This document shows positions 8,261 to 16,151 of a stretch of DNA of 64,000 nucleotides, piece by piece (the first letter of the stretch is position 1; each line of letters opens with the position of its first letter). The notes beneath the pieces were generated by a model that saw only the letters and a program-made list of their open reading frames with translations, searched no databases and was not told where the DNA came from. This DNA comes from Polyangiaceae bacterium. GTDB taxonomy: Bacteria > Myxococcota_A > Polyangia > Polyangiales > Polyangiaceae. The stretch lies in NCBI GenBank assembly GCA_015075635.1, contig JABTUA010000003.1:1178001-1242000 (forward strand), in the 5' to 3' direction. The position numbers and the translations under genes were made by a program.

Positions 8261-9892
8261 GTGGTCGCTCTGCTCGGCTCCAGCCCGTTCCTCTTGCTGA
8301 TGGTGGTGGCGGGCCTCGGCTACCTGCTCGGCAAGGTGCAGGTCGGTGGTTTCGGTCTCGGTGTCGCCGCGGTGCTGTTCGTGGGTCTCGGCGTCGGCGC
8401 GCTCGACGAGACGCTCAAGCTTCCGGAGCTCGTGTTTCAGCTCGGCCTGATCCTGTTCGTCTACACCGTGGGGCTGTCGAGCGGACCAGGCTTCTTCGCC
8501 GCGCTGCGCGCGCGTGGTCTGCGTGACAACCTGCTGGTCGTCGGATGCGTGGCGCTTGCTGGCGTGGCCATGGTGCTGGCCGCGCGCCTGCTGGGCATCA
8601 AGGGCACCTACGCCGCGGGGCTCTTCGCCGGTGGCCTGACCAACACGCCCGCGCTGGCGGCGGTGCTCGACTATTCGCGCGACCACGCGCGGGGTGAGGC
8701 CGCGCTCATCGAGCCGGTCATCGCTTACTCCGTGGCCTACCCCATGGGGGTGCTCGGGGTGTTGATCGTCATCTACGCGCTGCAGCGTGCGTTCCGCACG
8801 GACTACGCCGCCGAAGCCCGGGCTGCCCAGGGCACCGGGCTGGTCCCCGAGGAGATCGTGGACGTCACTCTGCGTGTCACCCAGACGGACTTCGTCGGGC
8901 GCACGCTGGGCGATCTTCAGGCGGAGTTCGGCTGGCCGGTGGTGTTCAGCCGGCACCGGCACGGCGACGACGTGCTCCTGGCCAAGCGCACCACGCGCCT
9001 GTCGGAGGGTGATCTGCTCAGCGTGATCGGCAGCAAGAAGAGCACGCGGGAGGTCACCGAGATCCTGGGGGAGCCGAGCGCCGAGCCTCTGCTCAGGGAT
9101 CGCAGCGTGATCGACTTTCGCCGCGTGTTCGTCTCCAGTCACGAGGCCGTGGGCAAGAAGATCCGGGAGCTGTCGCTGCCCCAACGCTTCGGCGCGGTCT
9201 TGACCCGCGTGCGCCGCGGGGACGTGGACTTCCTCGCACGGGCCGACATGGAGCTCGAACCCGGCGATCGCGTACGCGTGGTGGCCCCCGCCGAGCGCAT
9301 CAAGGACGTGAGCGCGTTCTTCGGCGACTCGATGAAGGCGCTGTCCGAGATCGACGTCGGCGTGTTCGGGCTGGGCGTGGCGCTCGGGCTCCTGCTCGGG
9401 ATGGTCCCCCTGCCGCTGCCGGGTGGGCTCAGCTTCAAGCTCGGGTTGGCAGGAGGTCCGCTGATCGCGGGGCTGGTGCTCGGCGCGCTCGGGCGCAGCG
9501 GTCCCGTGGTCTGGCACATGCCCTACAACGCGAACCTCACGCTCCGTCAGTTCGGTCTGATCCTGTTCTTGGCCGGCGTGGGCACTCGCTCCGGCGGAGC
9601 GTTCGTGCACACGCTCTCGAGCGGCAGCGGGCTCGTGCTATTCGCGGTCGGCGTGGCGCTGACCGTGCTGGTTGCCGGCTCGGCGCTCCTCGTCGGGCAC
9701 AAGCTCTTGAAGGTCCCGATGGGCCTCATGATCGGCATCGTCTCCGGACTGCACACGCAGCCGGCGGTGCTCGCGTTCTCGTCCGAGCAGGCGAAGAACG
9801 AGCTGCCCAACGTCGGCTACGCCACCGTCTACCCGATGGCGACGGTCGCGAAGATCGTGGCGGCGCAGCTGATCGTGGCATTCCTGCCCTGA
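8261..9892 (+). CDS. AspT/YidE-family transporter with two RCK_C domains
   Basis: This 543-aa membrane protein begins with GTG. The N-terminal half (about 1-170) and C-terminal half (about 365-543) each carry several hydrophobic helices. They flank a soluble centre with two TrkA-C (RCK_C) type domains, about 195-275 and 285-360. This duplicated arrangement, with motifs such as GLFAGGLTNTPALAAVLDY in the first half and GIVSGLHTQPAVLAF in the second, is that of the aspartate:alanine exchanger (AAE)/YidE-YbjL family. The substrate in this organism is unknown. RCK_C domains usually bind small ligands or nucleotides, so ligand gating is likely. The gene stands alone, downstream of a divergent lipoprotein operon. 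Confidence 0.88.
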   Translation: MVALLGSSPFLLLMVVAGLGYLLGKVQVGGFGLGVAAVLFVGLGVGALDETLKLPELVFQLGLILFVYTVGLSSGPGFFAALRARGLRDNLLVVGCVALAGVAMVLAARLLGIKGTYAAGLFAGGLTNTPALAAVLDYSRDHARGEAALIEPVIAYSVAYPMGVLGVLIVIYALQRAFRTDYAAEARAAQGTGLVPEEIVDVTLRVTQTDFVGRTLGDLQAEFGWPVVFSRHRHGDDVLLAKRTTRLSEGDLLSVIGSKKSTREVTEILGEPSAEPLLRDRSVIDFRRVFVSSHEAVGKKIRELSLPQRFGAVLTRVRRGDVDFLARADMELEPGDRVRVVAPAERIKDVSAFFGDSMKALSEIDVGVFGLGVALGLLLGMVPLPLPGGLSFKLGLAGGPLIAGLVLGALGRSGPVVWHMPYNANLTLRQFGLILFLAGVGTRSGGAFVHTLSSGSGLVLFAVGVALTVLVAGSALLVGHKLLKVPMGLMIGIVSGLHTQPAVLAFSSEQAKNELPNVGYATVYPMATVAKIVAAQLIVAFLP

Positions 9893-9989
9893 CCGGACGC
9901 CAGCGCAATTCACGCGCCGCGCGGGCACGCTCACGCAGAACTCTCCCTCTGCCCTCCAGTGCCTCGCTGACTTGGGTGGTGCGCGTTGC

Positions 9990-10003
9990 GGCACGTCGCT
10001 TGC
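9990..10003 (+). promoter_or_regulatory. Sigma-54-type promoter (GG-N10-GC)
   Basis: GGCACGTCGCTTGC matches the -24/-12 consensus TGGCACG-N4-TTGC except at the base before GG. Transcription would begin near 10015, two bases before the ATG at 10017, which has no Shine-Dalgarno sequence. The rest of 9893-10016 shows nothing else. Confidence 0.45.
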
Positions 10004-10016
10004 TTGATGGGTCGGC

Positions 10017-10322
10017 ATGAGGAAGCATCGAATTCGATGCCTCTTCACCCTGGGACCATCGATCTTCGTCCTGGCGATGGTTCACGCGTGCGGAGGCGGC
10101 GACTCCGGGAATGACCCAGCCGGGGTGGGCGGCAGCGCCGGTCAGGCCGCCCAGCCCGACGCCGCACCCGTGGGAGGCGCGAGCGGCTTGCCGCCGAAGG
10201 GGTCGGTGGACACCAGCACTTGCACCCCCGAGTACTGCTTCGAGACCGACGGGAAGCTCAACTGCATCCCGATGTACTGCCTAGTCGTCGGTCCGACGAT
10301 GCCGTCACCTGTAGGGAAGTAG
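10017..10322 (+). CDS. Small lipoprotein
   Basis: The 101-aa product has a basic n-region, hydrophobic core and lipobox VHAC (Cys 25), then a Gly/Ala/Asp/Pro linker and a short C-terminal part with four Cys (CTPEYCF, CIPMYC). The first codons contain a perfect 16-bp palindrome (10025-10040, centred on GAATTC). A possible sigma-54 promoter sits immediately upstream. No function can be assigned. The Cys spacing suggests a small disulfide-stabilised surface domain. Confidence 0.68.
   Translation: MRKHRIRCLFTLGPSIFVLAMVHACGGGDSGNDPAGVGGSAGQAAQPDAAPVGGASGLPPKGSVDTSTCTPEYCFETDGKLNCIPMYCLVVGPTMPSPVGK
10025..10040. repeat. 16-bp perfect palindrome
   Basis: GCATCGAATTCGATGC is its own reverse complement and overlaps codons 3-8 of the lipoprotein gene. 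It could form a hairpin or bind a dimeric regulator just downstream of the predicted transcription start, or it may be chance. Confidence 0.5.
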
Positions 10323-10398
10323 CGTCTGACGCAGTGCGCGTGGCCAATGTGCGTCGCGCGCGCACACATGGAACACAGGGGACGAACACCGACGTTCT

Positions 10399-10423
10399 GG
10401 TAACCTGCCTCCTTGGGGTAACC
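10399..10423 (+). promoter_or_regulatory. Direct repeat GGTAACC and ribosome binding site
   Basis: GGTAACC occurs at 10399-10405 and 10417-10423, 18 bp start to start, immediately before GGAGG (10424-10428), which is 6 nt from the ATG at 10435. The repeat spacing would place two sites close to the same face of the helix. An operator role is conjecture. Confidence 0.3.
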
Positions 10424-10434
10424 GGAGGTCGGCG

Positions 10435-12834
10435 ATGAAGCGGCTCGCAACGTGGCTCAGTTTGCTCGGCACTGTGCTGTTGGGTTCGGCAGCGATGAAC
10501 GCCTGCGGCGGCGATGACGACGGCGGCGCAACAGGCAGCGGCGGGAAGCAGGACGCCGGTGGCGACGCGGGCTCCGGTGGGGCCAGCGGCGGCAGCGGTG
10601 GCGCCGGCGGCAGCGGCGGCACGAGCGCGACCGGCGGCAGCGGGGCCACCGATGGAGGCGGCTGCAACACCGGCGAGCTCGAGTGCGACGGCGCCTGCAT
10701 CGACCCCCAGACCAACAACACCAACTGCGGCAGCTGTGGCAACGCCTGCTCCGGCGGCAGCGCCTGCCAGGCAGGCCAGTGTGTCTGTCCCACGGGGCAG
10801 GAGCTCTGCAACGGGCAGTGCGTGGACACCCAGTCGAGCCCCGCCAACTGCGGCTCGTGCGGCAACGCCTGCACCTCGGCGCAGGTTTGCTCGGCCGGTC
10901 AGTGCGCGGACAACTGCGCGACCGGCCAGACGGCCTGCAGCGGGGCCTGCGTGAACACGCAGACGGACAACGCGAACTGCGGCAGCTGCGGCACGGCCTG
11001 CGCCGGCGGCAGCACCTGCAACGCCGGGCAGTGCACCTGCGCGAGCGGGCAGACGCTCTGCAACAACGCTTGCGTGAACACGCAGACGGACAACGCGAAC
11101 TGCGGGACCTGTGGCACGGCGTGCACCGGCGGCAAGGCCTGCGCCGCCGGCGCCTGCAACTGCCCCTCGGGACAGACCACCTGCAACAACCAGTGCACCA
11201 ACACCCAGACCGACGCCGCGAACTGCGGCACCTGTGGCACCGCCTGCGCCACCGGTCAGGTCTGCTCCGCCGGTCAGTGCACCGCCAATTGCACGGGAGG
11301 CACGACGAAGTGCGGCAACTCCTGCGTGAACCTCCAAACCGACACGGCCAACTGCGGCACCTGCGGCACCGCCTGTGCCGCAGGCCAGACCTGCACGACT
11401 GGCAGCTGCACTTGCCCGAGCGGAGGCACGTTGTGCAGCGGGACCTGCGTCAACACGCAGACCAGCAACACCCACTGCGGGGCCTGCGGCAACGCCTGCA
11501 CCGGCGGCAAGACTTGCAGCGCCGGCGCCTGCAACTGCCCGTCGGGTCAGACCAGCTGCAGCAACACCTGCGTGAACACGCAGACCAGCAACTCGAACTG
11601 CGGCACCTGCGGCACCGTCTGTCCTTCGGGTTCGACGTGTACCAGTGGCGCCTGCGTGTGCGGCGGCGGGCAGACGCTGTGCAGCGGGGCCTGCGTGAAC
11701 ACGCAGACCAGCAACACTCACTGCGGCACATGCGGCACCGCCTGCACCGGCGGTGCCACCTGCACGGCCGGTGTCTGCGTGAAGGCGGCGGTGTGCGGCG
11801 ACGGCACCATCGACACCGGCGAGCACTGCGACGACGGTAACAAGTCGAACCTCGATGGCTGCGACTCGAACTGCAAGTACGAGATGTTCACCCGCTTGTA
11901 CGACGCGGACATCGTGCGCGGGACGGTGCCGGCCTTCTGTCACTACCAGGCGAATCGCCTGGGGCAGGCCCTCACCAGCACGGCCGCCAGCCAGATCAAC
12001 ACGTCGCTCCAGGAGGGGATCGACGATGGCACGACGAACGTGCTGGTCCAGGCGTTGGGGCTGGACGACCTCAAAGGGGACAACGACCCGGCGCTGGAGC
12101 TCGGCATCGTGACGGGCTTCCTCGATCCGGCGAAGGGCGCCTGGCCCGGCAACGGTGCGGCTTCGCTCGATTGGTGGTTCAAGCTCGACGCGAACCAGGT
12201 GGACGCGAACAACCTGCCCACCGGCAAGCTGACCAACGGCGCGCTGGCCGCCACCGTGCTCACCGCCGGACCGAGCCAGGTGAACCTGACCTTGTTGCTC
12301 TCCGGCAGCCCAGCGGTGCTTCAGATGCGCGACGCCAAGATCCGGGCAGCCACCGCCGGCACGGACAACGTGCCGGCGCCGCCCCCCTCGACTCTAGCGT
12401 CCGGCCTGGTCGTGTTCCCCGAGGTCAACGCCAACGGCACCAACCAGGGGCTGTGCGGCGCGATCACCGTGGACTCGCTGTCCAAGATCCCGATCCCGGA
12501 GGCGCTCACGACCGGCGCGGGCGCGTGCCAGAGCTGCACCGGTTCCAAGGTGTACACCTATTGTGGCGCCAATCAGCCGGTCGGCGCCAACTGCAACTCT
12601 CTGCTCGACGCGCTCGTGGGGGGCTGCAAGGTCAACTTCATCGTGAACTGCGCCGTTACCGTCATCAACCCCACCCAACCCGACGTGCCGAAGGCCGGCG
12701 GCTCGCTGACCGCGCTCTCGAACCAGGGTGCGGTGAACAAAGTGCCGAGCGCGCAGAGCTCCGGAAACATGGATGCGTACTCGTCGTTCCTGACCTTCCG
12801 GGCGCGCCGCGCGCACGCCACCGGAAAGCAGTAG
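10435..12834 (+). CDS. Large surface lipoprotein with nine Cys-rich repeats
   Basis: The 799-aa protein has lipobox MNAC (Cys 24), a Gly/Ser-rich linker to about residue 75, and nine tandem modules of about 40 residues to about residue 445. Each has the pattern C-x4-C-x3-C-x7-8-NCG-x-CG-x2-C followed by a C-x4-C pair. Next is one DUF4215-type myxobacterial Cys-rich repeat (CGDGTIDTGEHCDDGN, then DGCDSNC). A C-terminal domain of about 310 residues has few Cys until a late CQSC pair. A good ribosome binding site (GGAGG, 6-nt spacer) supports the start. The role is probably an extended, disulfide-rigid stalk carrying a distal domain. The stop is 5 nt from that of a convergent gene. Confidence 0.85.
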   Translation: MKRLATWLSLLGTVLLGSAAMNACGGDDDGGATGSGGKQDAGGDAGSGGASGGSGGAGGSGGTSATGGSGATDGGGCNTGELECDGACIDPQTNNTNCGSCGNACSGGSACQAGQCVCPTGQELCNGQCVDTQSSPANCGSCGNACTSAQVCSAGQCADNCATGQTACSGACVNTQTDNANCGSCGTACAGGSTCNAGQCTCASGQTLCNNACVNTQTDNANCGTCGTACTGGKACAAGACNCPSGQTTCNNQCTNTQTDAANCGTCGTACATGQVCSAGQCTANCTGGTTKCGNSCVNLQTDTANCGTCGTACAAGQTCTTGSCTCPSGGTLCSGTCVNTQTSNTHCGACGNACTGGKTCSAGACNCPSGQTSCSNTCVNTQTSNSNCGTCGTVCPSGSTCTSGACVCGGGQTLCSGACVNTQTSNTHCGTCGTACTGGATCTAGVCVKAAVCGDGTIDTGEHCDDGNKSNLDGCDSNCKYEMFTRLYDADIVRGTVPAFCHYQANRLGQALTSTAASQINTSLQEGIDDGTTNVLVQALGLDDLKGDNDPALELGIVTGFLDPAKGAWPGNGAASLDWWFKLDANQVDANNLPTGKLTNGALAATVLTAGPSQVNLTLLLSGSPAVLQMRDAKIRAATAGTDNVPAPPPSTLASGLVVFPEVNANGTNQGLCGAITVDSLSKIPIPEALTTGAGACQSCTGSKVYTYCGANQPVGANCNSLLDALVGGCKVNFIVNCAVTVINPTQPDVPKAGGSLTALSNQGAVNKVPSAQSSGNMDAYSSFLTFRARRAHATGKQ

Positions 12835-12839
12835 GTCCA

Positions 12840-13847
12840 TCACTCGGCGGTCTGGTCGCGACCCCGCCCGAGCTGCACCAGCCCGTGGCGGGTCACCGCC
12901 CCGGGCCGAGGGGCCGCGCGGCCGGCCATGCGGTGCCGCGCCACGTAGGCGCAGTACTCGATGCCCGTTCGGGCGGCCTCCAGCGGCGAGAGACCGTGGA
13001 AGCTCGGCCAGAAGTAGTTGCAGCTGCCGCAGGGGTCGAGGTCTCGCCGCTTCCCCGCCCGGTGGTGCGCCCGGTACTTCCTGGCTTCCGGGTGGTTGTA
13101 GGCCTCGAGCACGCTGGTCTGGTTCAGATCGGCCCAGCCGTATTGCCCGTCCTGGTCCATGCAGCACAGCGTGACTCGCCCGCTGGCGAGGACGTCCAGG
13201 CGGGTGACGTGCTCGCAGCCGTAGCTCGGCACCGGCAGGCCGCTCGGGATGTCCCCCTTGTAGTTGAACAGCCCGACGATGAAGGCCTGCACGCCCCGCT
13301 CCCGGCAGTAGCGCGCGAACTCGTCCTGTTCGCTCAGCGTGGTGTCGCCGAGACGCGTCATGCGAAAGGTGAGCTTCCGAGCGACGCGGTTTCTGCGCGT
13401 GGGTTCGGTCAGGTAGGCCAGGTTCTGAAGCGTGCGCTCGAGGGGGATGCCCATCAGCTGCCGGTACCGGCCGGGGTCGAGCGTGTTCACGCTCACGTAC
13501 AGGTGATCGATGCCGAGACCCAGCAGGGCATCGATCTTGTGCGGCGTCATGCCGTGGCCGTTGGTGTAGAGGCGCAGCTTGGTGTCGGGCAGGCGGCGGC
13601 GGATCAGCTCGAGCCGCTCCAGGATGCGCGGATCGGCGAAAGGGTCGCCCTGGAGGAAGGGCTCGATGGCGGGCAACGGGAACTCGCGGCAGTCCTCGAC
13701 GATCTTCTCGAACAACCCCTGGTCCATCGGCCCTTTGTCGCGGGCGAGGGCGTTGTTCGGACAGAACAGGCACTTCGCGTTGCAGTGGTTGGTGGTCTCG
13801 ACGGACACCAATCGCGGGTGCTCGAGCGCGGTTTGCTTGCCGAGCAT
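12840..13847 (-). CDS. Radical SAM enzyme with SPASM-type C-terminus
   Basis: The 335-aa start at 13847 is chosen because homology-like sequence begins just after it; in-frame starts exist upstream but read low-complexity sequence. The radical SAM cluster motif CNAKCLFC (CxxxCxxC) is at about residues 21-28. A TIM-barrel core follows. The C-terminal region has Cys patterns (YGCEH, TLCCMDQDG, CGSC) typical of SPASM auxiliary-cluster domains. Such enzymes often modify peptides or small metabolites, but the substrate is not evident. It lies 52 nt downstream of a small Cys-rich lipoprotein and a GH31 gene on the same strand, probably one operon. No strong ribosome binding site is seen. Confidence 0.87.
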   Translation of the reverse strand: MLGKQTALEHPRLVSVETTNHCNAKCLFCPNNALARDKGPMDQGLFEKIVEDCREFPLPAIEPFLQGDPFADPRILERLELIRRRLPDTKLRLYTNGHGMTPHKIDALLGLGIDHLYVSVNTLDPGRYRQLMGIPLERTLQNLAYLTEPTRRNRVARKLTFRMTRLGDTTLSEQDEFARYCRERGVQAFIVGLFNYKGDIPSGLPVPSYGCEHVTRLDVLASGRVTLCCMDQDGQYGWADLNQTSVLEAYNHPEARKYRAHHRAGKRRDLDPCGSCNYFWPSFHGLSPLEAARTGIEYCAYVARHRMAGRAAPRPGAVTRHGLVQLGRGRDQTAE

Positions 13848-13899
13848 GGCGCGCCCGGACCGTGACACGACGTCACCCCGGCGAGCAAGCCGGCGCCCG

Positions 13900-14250
13900 T
13901 CACTCGCAGAAGACGTGGGTGGGAGCGCCTTCCGGATCGGGGAAGTCGCTGACGCACCAGCTGTCGTGTTCCGCGGGGCAGACGCAGGCGCAGGCCTGAT
14001 CTTTCTTCTCGTAGCAGAGCCCGTTGCCGAGCCAGGGGCAGGGGAGCGTCGGGTTCTGGGCGTGCGAAAAGCCCGGCTCGCACTCGCCCAGCGGGCTCTT
14101 CGGAAAGCCCGGCTTCGACCCGGCGCCCCCGGCCGCGCTCGGGCTGCCTCCCGAGGCGTAGCCGCTGCCAGTCTCGCGCTCGACCTGCCCACCGCAGGCC
14201 GAGGAGAACGCCAAGAGACACGCCACCGACCCGAGCGCGTACCACCACAT
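13900..14250 (-). CDS. Small Cys-rich lipoprotein
   Basis: The 116-aa product has lipobox SSAC (Cys 19), a short Gly/Ser/Ala linker, then about 60 residues with nine cysteines (for example LCYEKKDQACACVC, SWCVSDF, VFCE at the end). It lies between a GH31 lipoprotein gene (36 nt upstream) and a radical SAM gene (52 nt downstream). No family is recognised. It could be a disulfide-rich surface domain. Being a target of the adjacent radical SAM enzyme is possible but speculative, because an export signal is present. Confidence 0.72.
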   Translation of the reverse strand: MWWYALGSVACLLAFSSACGGQVERETGSGYASGGSPSAAGGAGSKPGFPKSPLGECEPGFSHAQNPTLPCPWLGNGLCYEKKDQACACVCPAEHDSWCVSDFPDPEGAPTHVFCE

Positions 14251-14286
14251 GAGCGATGAGTCGTCCGGGGGCGCCCGCCGGATCGG

Positions 14287-16071
14287 TCACCAGGCGAGCG
14301 CGGCGGCCCCGCCCTTCTCCAGCTTGAGCCACAGCGCGCGGGCGGCGCCGTCGTAGAACCAGCCGCTCGGTCGGGCCTCGAGATCGGCGCGGCTGGACGC
14401 TTGCTCCAGCGCTGCGCCGTCGAGGGACACGCCGCTCGGGGGGACCCCGACCCGGACGCGCGCCCAGACCGGCAGCGCGCGGCGCGAGAGCGTCAGCGTG
14501 CCGGTGCTGGTGCCGAGCGTCGTGGTCTGCTCGTCGGCGTCGTGGAGCTCGAAGCTGGAGGCGTTCGGGCCGGGGAACACCAGGAGCGTCAGGTGGCCGG
14601 CGTGCGCCGGCGTGCCGATGCCGGTCACGTCGCTCCGGGTGTCGAGCGGGATGATGGCGCCTTCCCGCACGTAGAGCGGGAGCCTGGCGCGGTCCGGCTG
14701 GGAGACCGCGCCCAGCGTCTGCCCGCCGTCGAGCCAGTCGCTCTCGAGCTTCCACCAGTCGAGCCAGCGCGCCCCGCTCGGCAGCGGGACGTCCCGCGTC
14801 CCGGTCGCATCCAGGATGGGCGCCACCAGGAACGCCTCCCCGAGCTGATAGCGGTAGTCGGCGGGCCAGCTGGCTTCGTCGCCGATGGGCCGCATCGGGG
14901 TCGGGGCGCCGCCCAGCGCCTGCTCCGACAGCGAGAAGAAGAACGGCACGAGCTCGTGGTGCAGCGTGGCCCAGTAGCGGTAGAGGGCGACGGTCTCGTC
15001 GGCGTGATCGGGCACCGTCCACGGTGTGATGTTCGCGCGGCCGTGGAGCTGCATGAACGGCATCATCGCGCCCGCCGCCGTCCAGCGCGCGAACACCAGC
15101 GTGTCGAACGGGATGTCGGGACCGAGCAGCCCTTCGTCGTCGCGGTCCAGGTAGCCGCCGATGTCGGAGCCGATGGTCGAGTAGCCCGCCTTGGCGGAGC
15201 GGAACAGGTGATCGAGCGCGTCGGCGAGCCCGACGAAGTCGCGCCGGTTGTCGCCCACCCAGCCCACCGGCGCGTGCTCCGGCCGGGCGAAGAAGCGGCC
15301 GGGGAAGCCGTAGGAGCGATCGTAGGGCCGCACCATTGTGACGAACTCGTCACCGCGCCTCTGGCGCCCGTAGGCGAAGAAGTCGCGGTAGTACTCCTCC
15401 GAGTACTCCTGCTTCGTCTTCTCTCCGGCGGCCGTGACGATGGGCGTGGTGGAGACGTATTCGTCGCCGAAGTCGAGCTTCCAGCCGTCGAGGCCCTGGG
15501 CGTAGAGCGGGTCCTGCTGCTCGTGCCACCACGCGACGGCCTTCGGGTTGAAGAAGTCGAGGGCGGCGCCGCTGCCCTTCCACCACTGGTAGCGTTCGGC
15601 TTCGTTGACGAAGAAGCCGCAGCGTTCGCCCTCCTCGAGGTTGGGGCTCGGACCCACGTAGCTGTCGCCCCCCGGCTCGAAGTCGTAGCCGGTCACGTTG
15701 ACCATCTGCGTGATCCAGAGCACGACGCGGATGTCGTCGGCGTGGAGCTCCTCGACCAAGCCGGAGAAGGCCGGGTAGCGCTCCGGGTGCGGGACGAAGG
15801 TGTTGTAGTGGGTCTCCCAGGGGCTATCGAGCACCACGGCGCCGACCGGGATGTCGCGGTCCCGGAAGCCCTTGACGAACGCGCGGGTGTCCTCCGCGCT
15901 CGAGATGTCCTTGCTGATCCAGGGCTCGAACGCCCAGCGCGGCGTCGAGAGCGCCGGGGTGGGGACGGACTTCTCGGGGAGGTTGCACGGGTCGCGCTCT
16001 GTGGGCGCGGAGTCTTCGCCGCCGCAGGCCGTGAGCATCGAGAGAGGGAGCAGTGCGCCGGCGAGCCTCAT
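14287..16071 (-). CDS. GH31 alpha-glycosidase, lipoprotein form
   Basis: The 594-aa start at 16071 is set by the signal peptide; the frame is open 28 codons further upstream. The lipobox is LTAC (Cys 16). The catalytic barrel shows the GH31 landmarks: GLDGWKLDFGDEY (the likely nucleophile Asp lies in KLDFGDE) and TIGSDIGGYLD, followed by RWTAAGAMMPFMQLHGR. A C-terminal beta-sandwich has a jelly-roll-like pattern with PLYVREGAIIPL typical of the family. GH31 enzymes hydrolyse alpha-glucosides, alpha-xylosides or sulfoquinovosides; the substrate cannot be told here. Being membrane-anchored outside the cytoplasm, it probably acts on polymers or oligosaccharides from prey or plant material. TAACCT ends 7 nt before the ATG. 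Confidence 0.9.
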   Translation of the reverse strand: MRLAGALLPLSMLTACGGEDSAPTERDPCNLPEKSVPTPALSTPRWAFEPWISKDISSAEDTRAFVKGFRDRDIPVGAVVLDSPWETHYNTFVPHPERYPAFSGLVEELHADDIRVVLWITQMVNVTGYDFEPGGDSYVGPSPNLEEGERCGFFVNEAERYQWWKGSGAALDFFNPKAVAWWHEQQDPLYAQGLDGWKLDFGDEYVSTTPIVTAAGEKTKQEYSEEYYRDFFAYGRQRRGDEFVTMVRPYDRSYGFPGRFFARPEHAPVGWVGDNRRDFVGLADALDHLFRSAKAGYSTIGSDIGGYLDRDDEGLLGPDIPFDTLVFARWTAAGAMMPFMQLHGRANITPWTVPDHADETVALYRYWATLHHELVPFFFSLSEQALGGAPTPMRPIGDEASWPADYRYQLGEAFLVAPILDATGTRDVPLPSGARWLDWWKLESDWLDGGQTLGAVSQPDRARLPLYVREGAIIPLDTRSDVTGIGTPAHAGHLTLLVFPGPNASSFELHDADEQTTTLGTSTGTLTLSRRALPVWARVRVGVPPSGVSLDGAALEQASSRADLEARPSGWFYDGAARALWLKLEKGGAAALAW

Positions 16072-16078
16072 CCGGAGA

Positions 16079-16084
16079 AGGTTA
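16079..16084 (-). promoter_or_regulatory. -10 hexamer TAACCT before the GH31 gene
   Basis: On the minus strand TAACCT ends 7 nt before the ATG at 16071, which would give a leaderless transcript. It also lies just after the terminator of the upstream gene, consistent with a new transcription unit. Confidence 0.4.
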
Positions 16085-16087
16085 GCG

Positions 16088-16127
16088 CACAAAACACACG
16101 CGGCGCCCGTCCTACGAGCGCCGCGTG
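16088..16127 (-). terminator. Rho-independent terminator
   Basis: On the minus strand a 10-bp perfect stem (CACGCGGCGC at its left arm; 16097-16106 pairs with 16118-16127) is followed by TGTTTTGT. It lies 25 nt after the stop of the gene at 16152. Confidence 0.8.
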
Positions 16128-16151
16128 CCGCGTCCGAACGCGGGGGAAGGC

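Noticed and set aside
10258..11943. Long open frames antisense to the Cys-repeat lipoprotein, with hydrophobic repetitive translations.
   Set aside because: They arise from the GC-rich repeat in the opposite strand, have no ribosome binding site, and the sense frame has a signal peptide and known repeat types.
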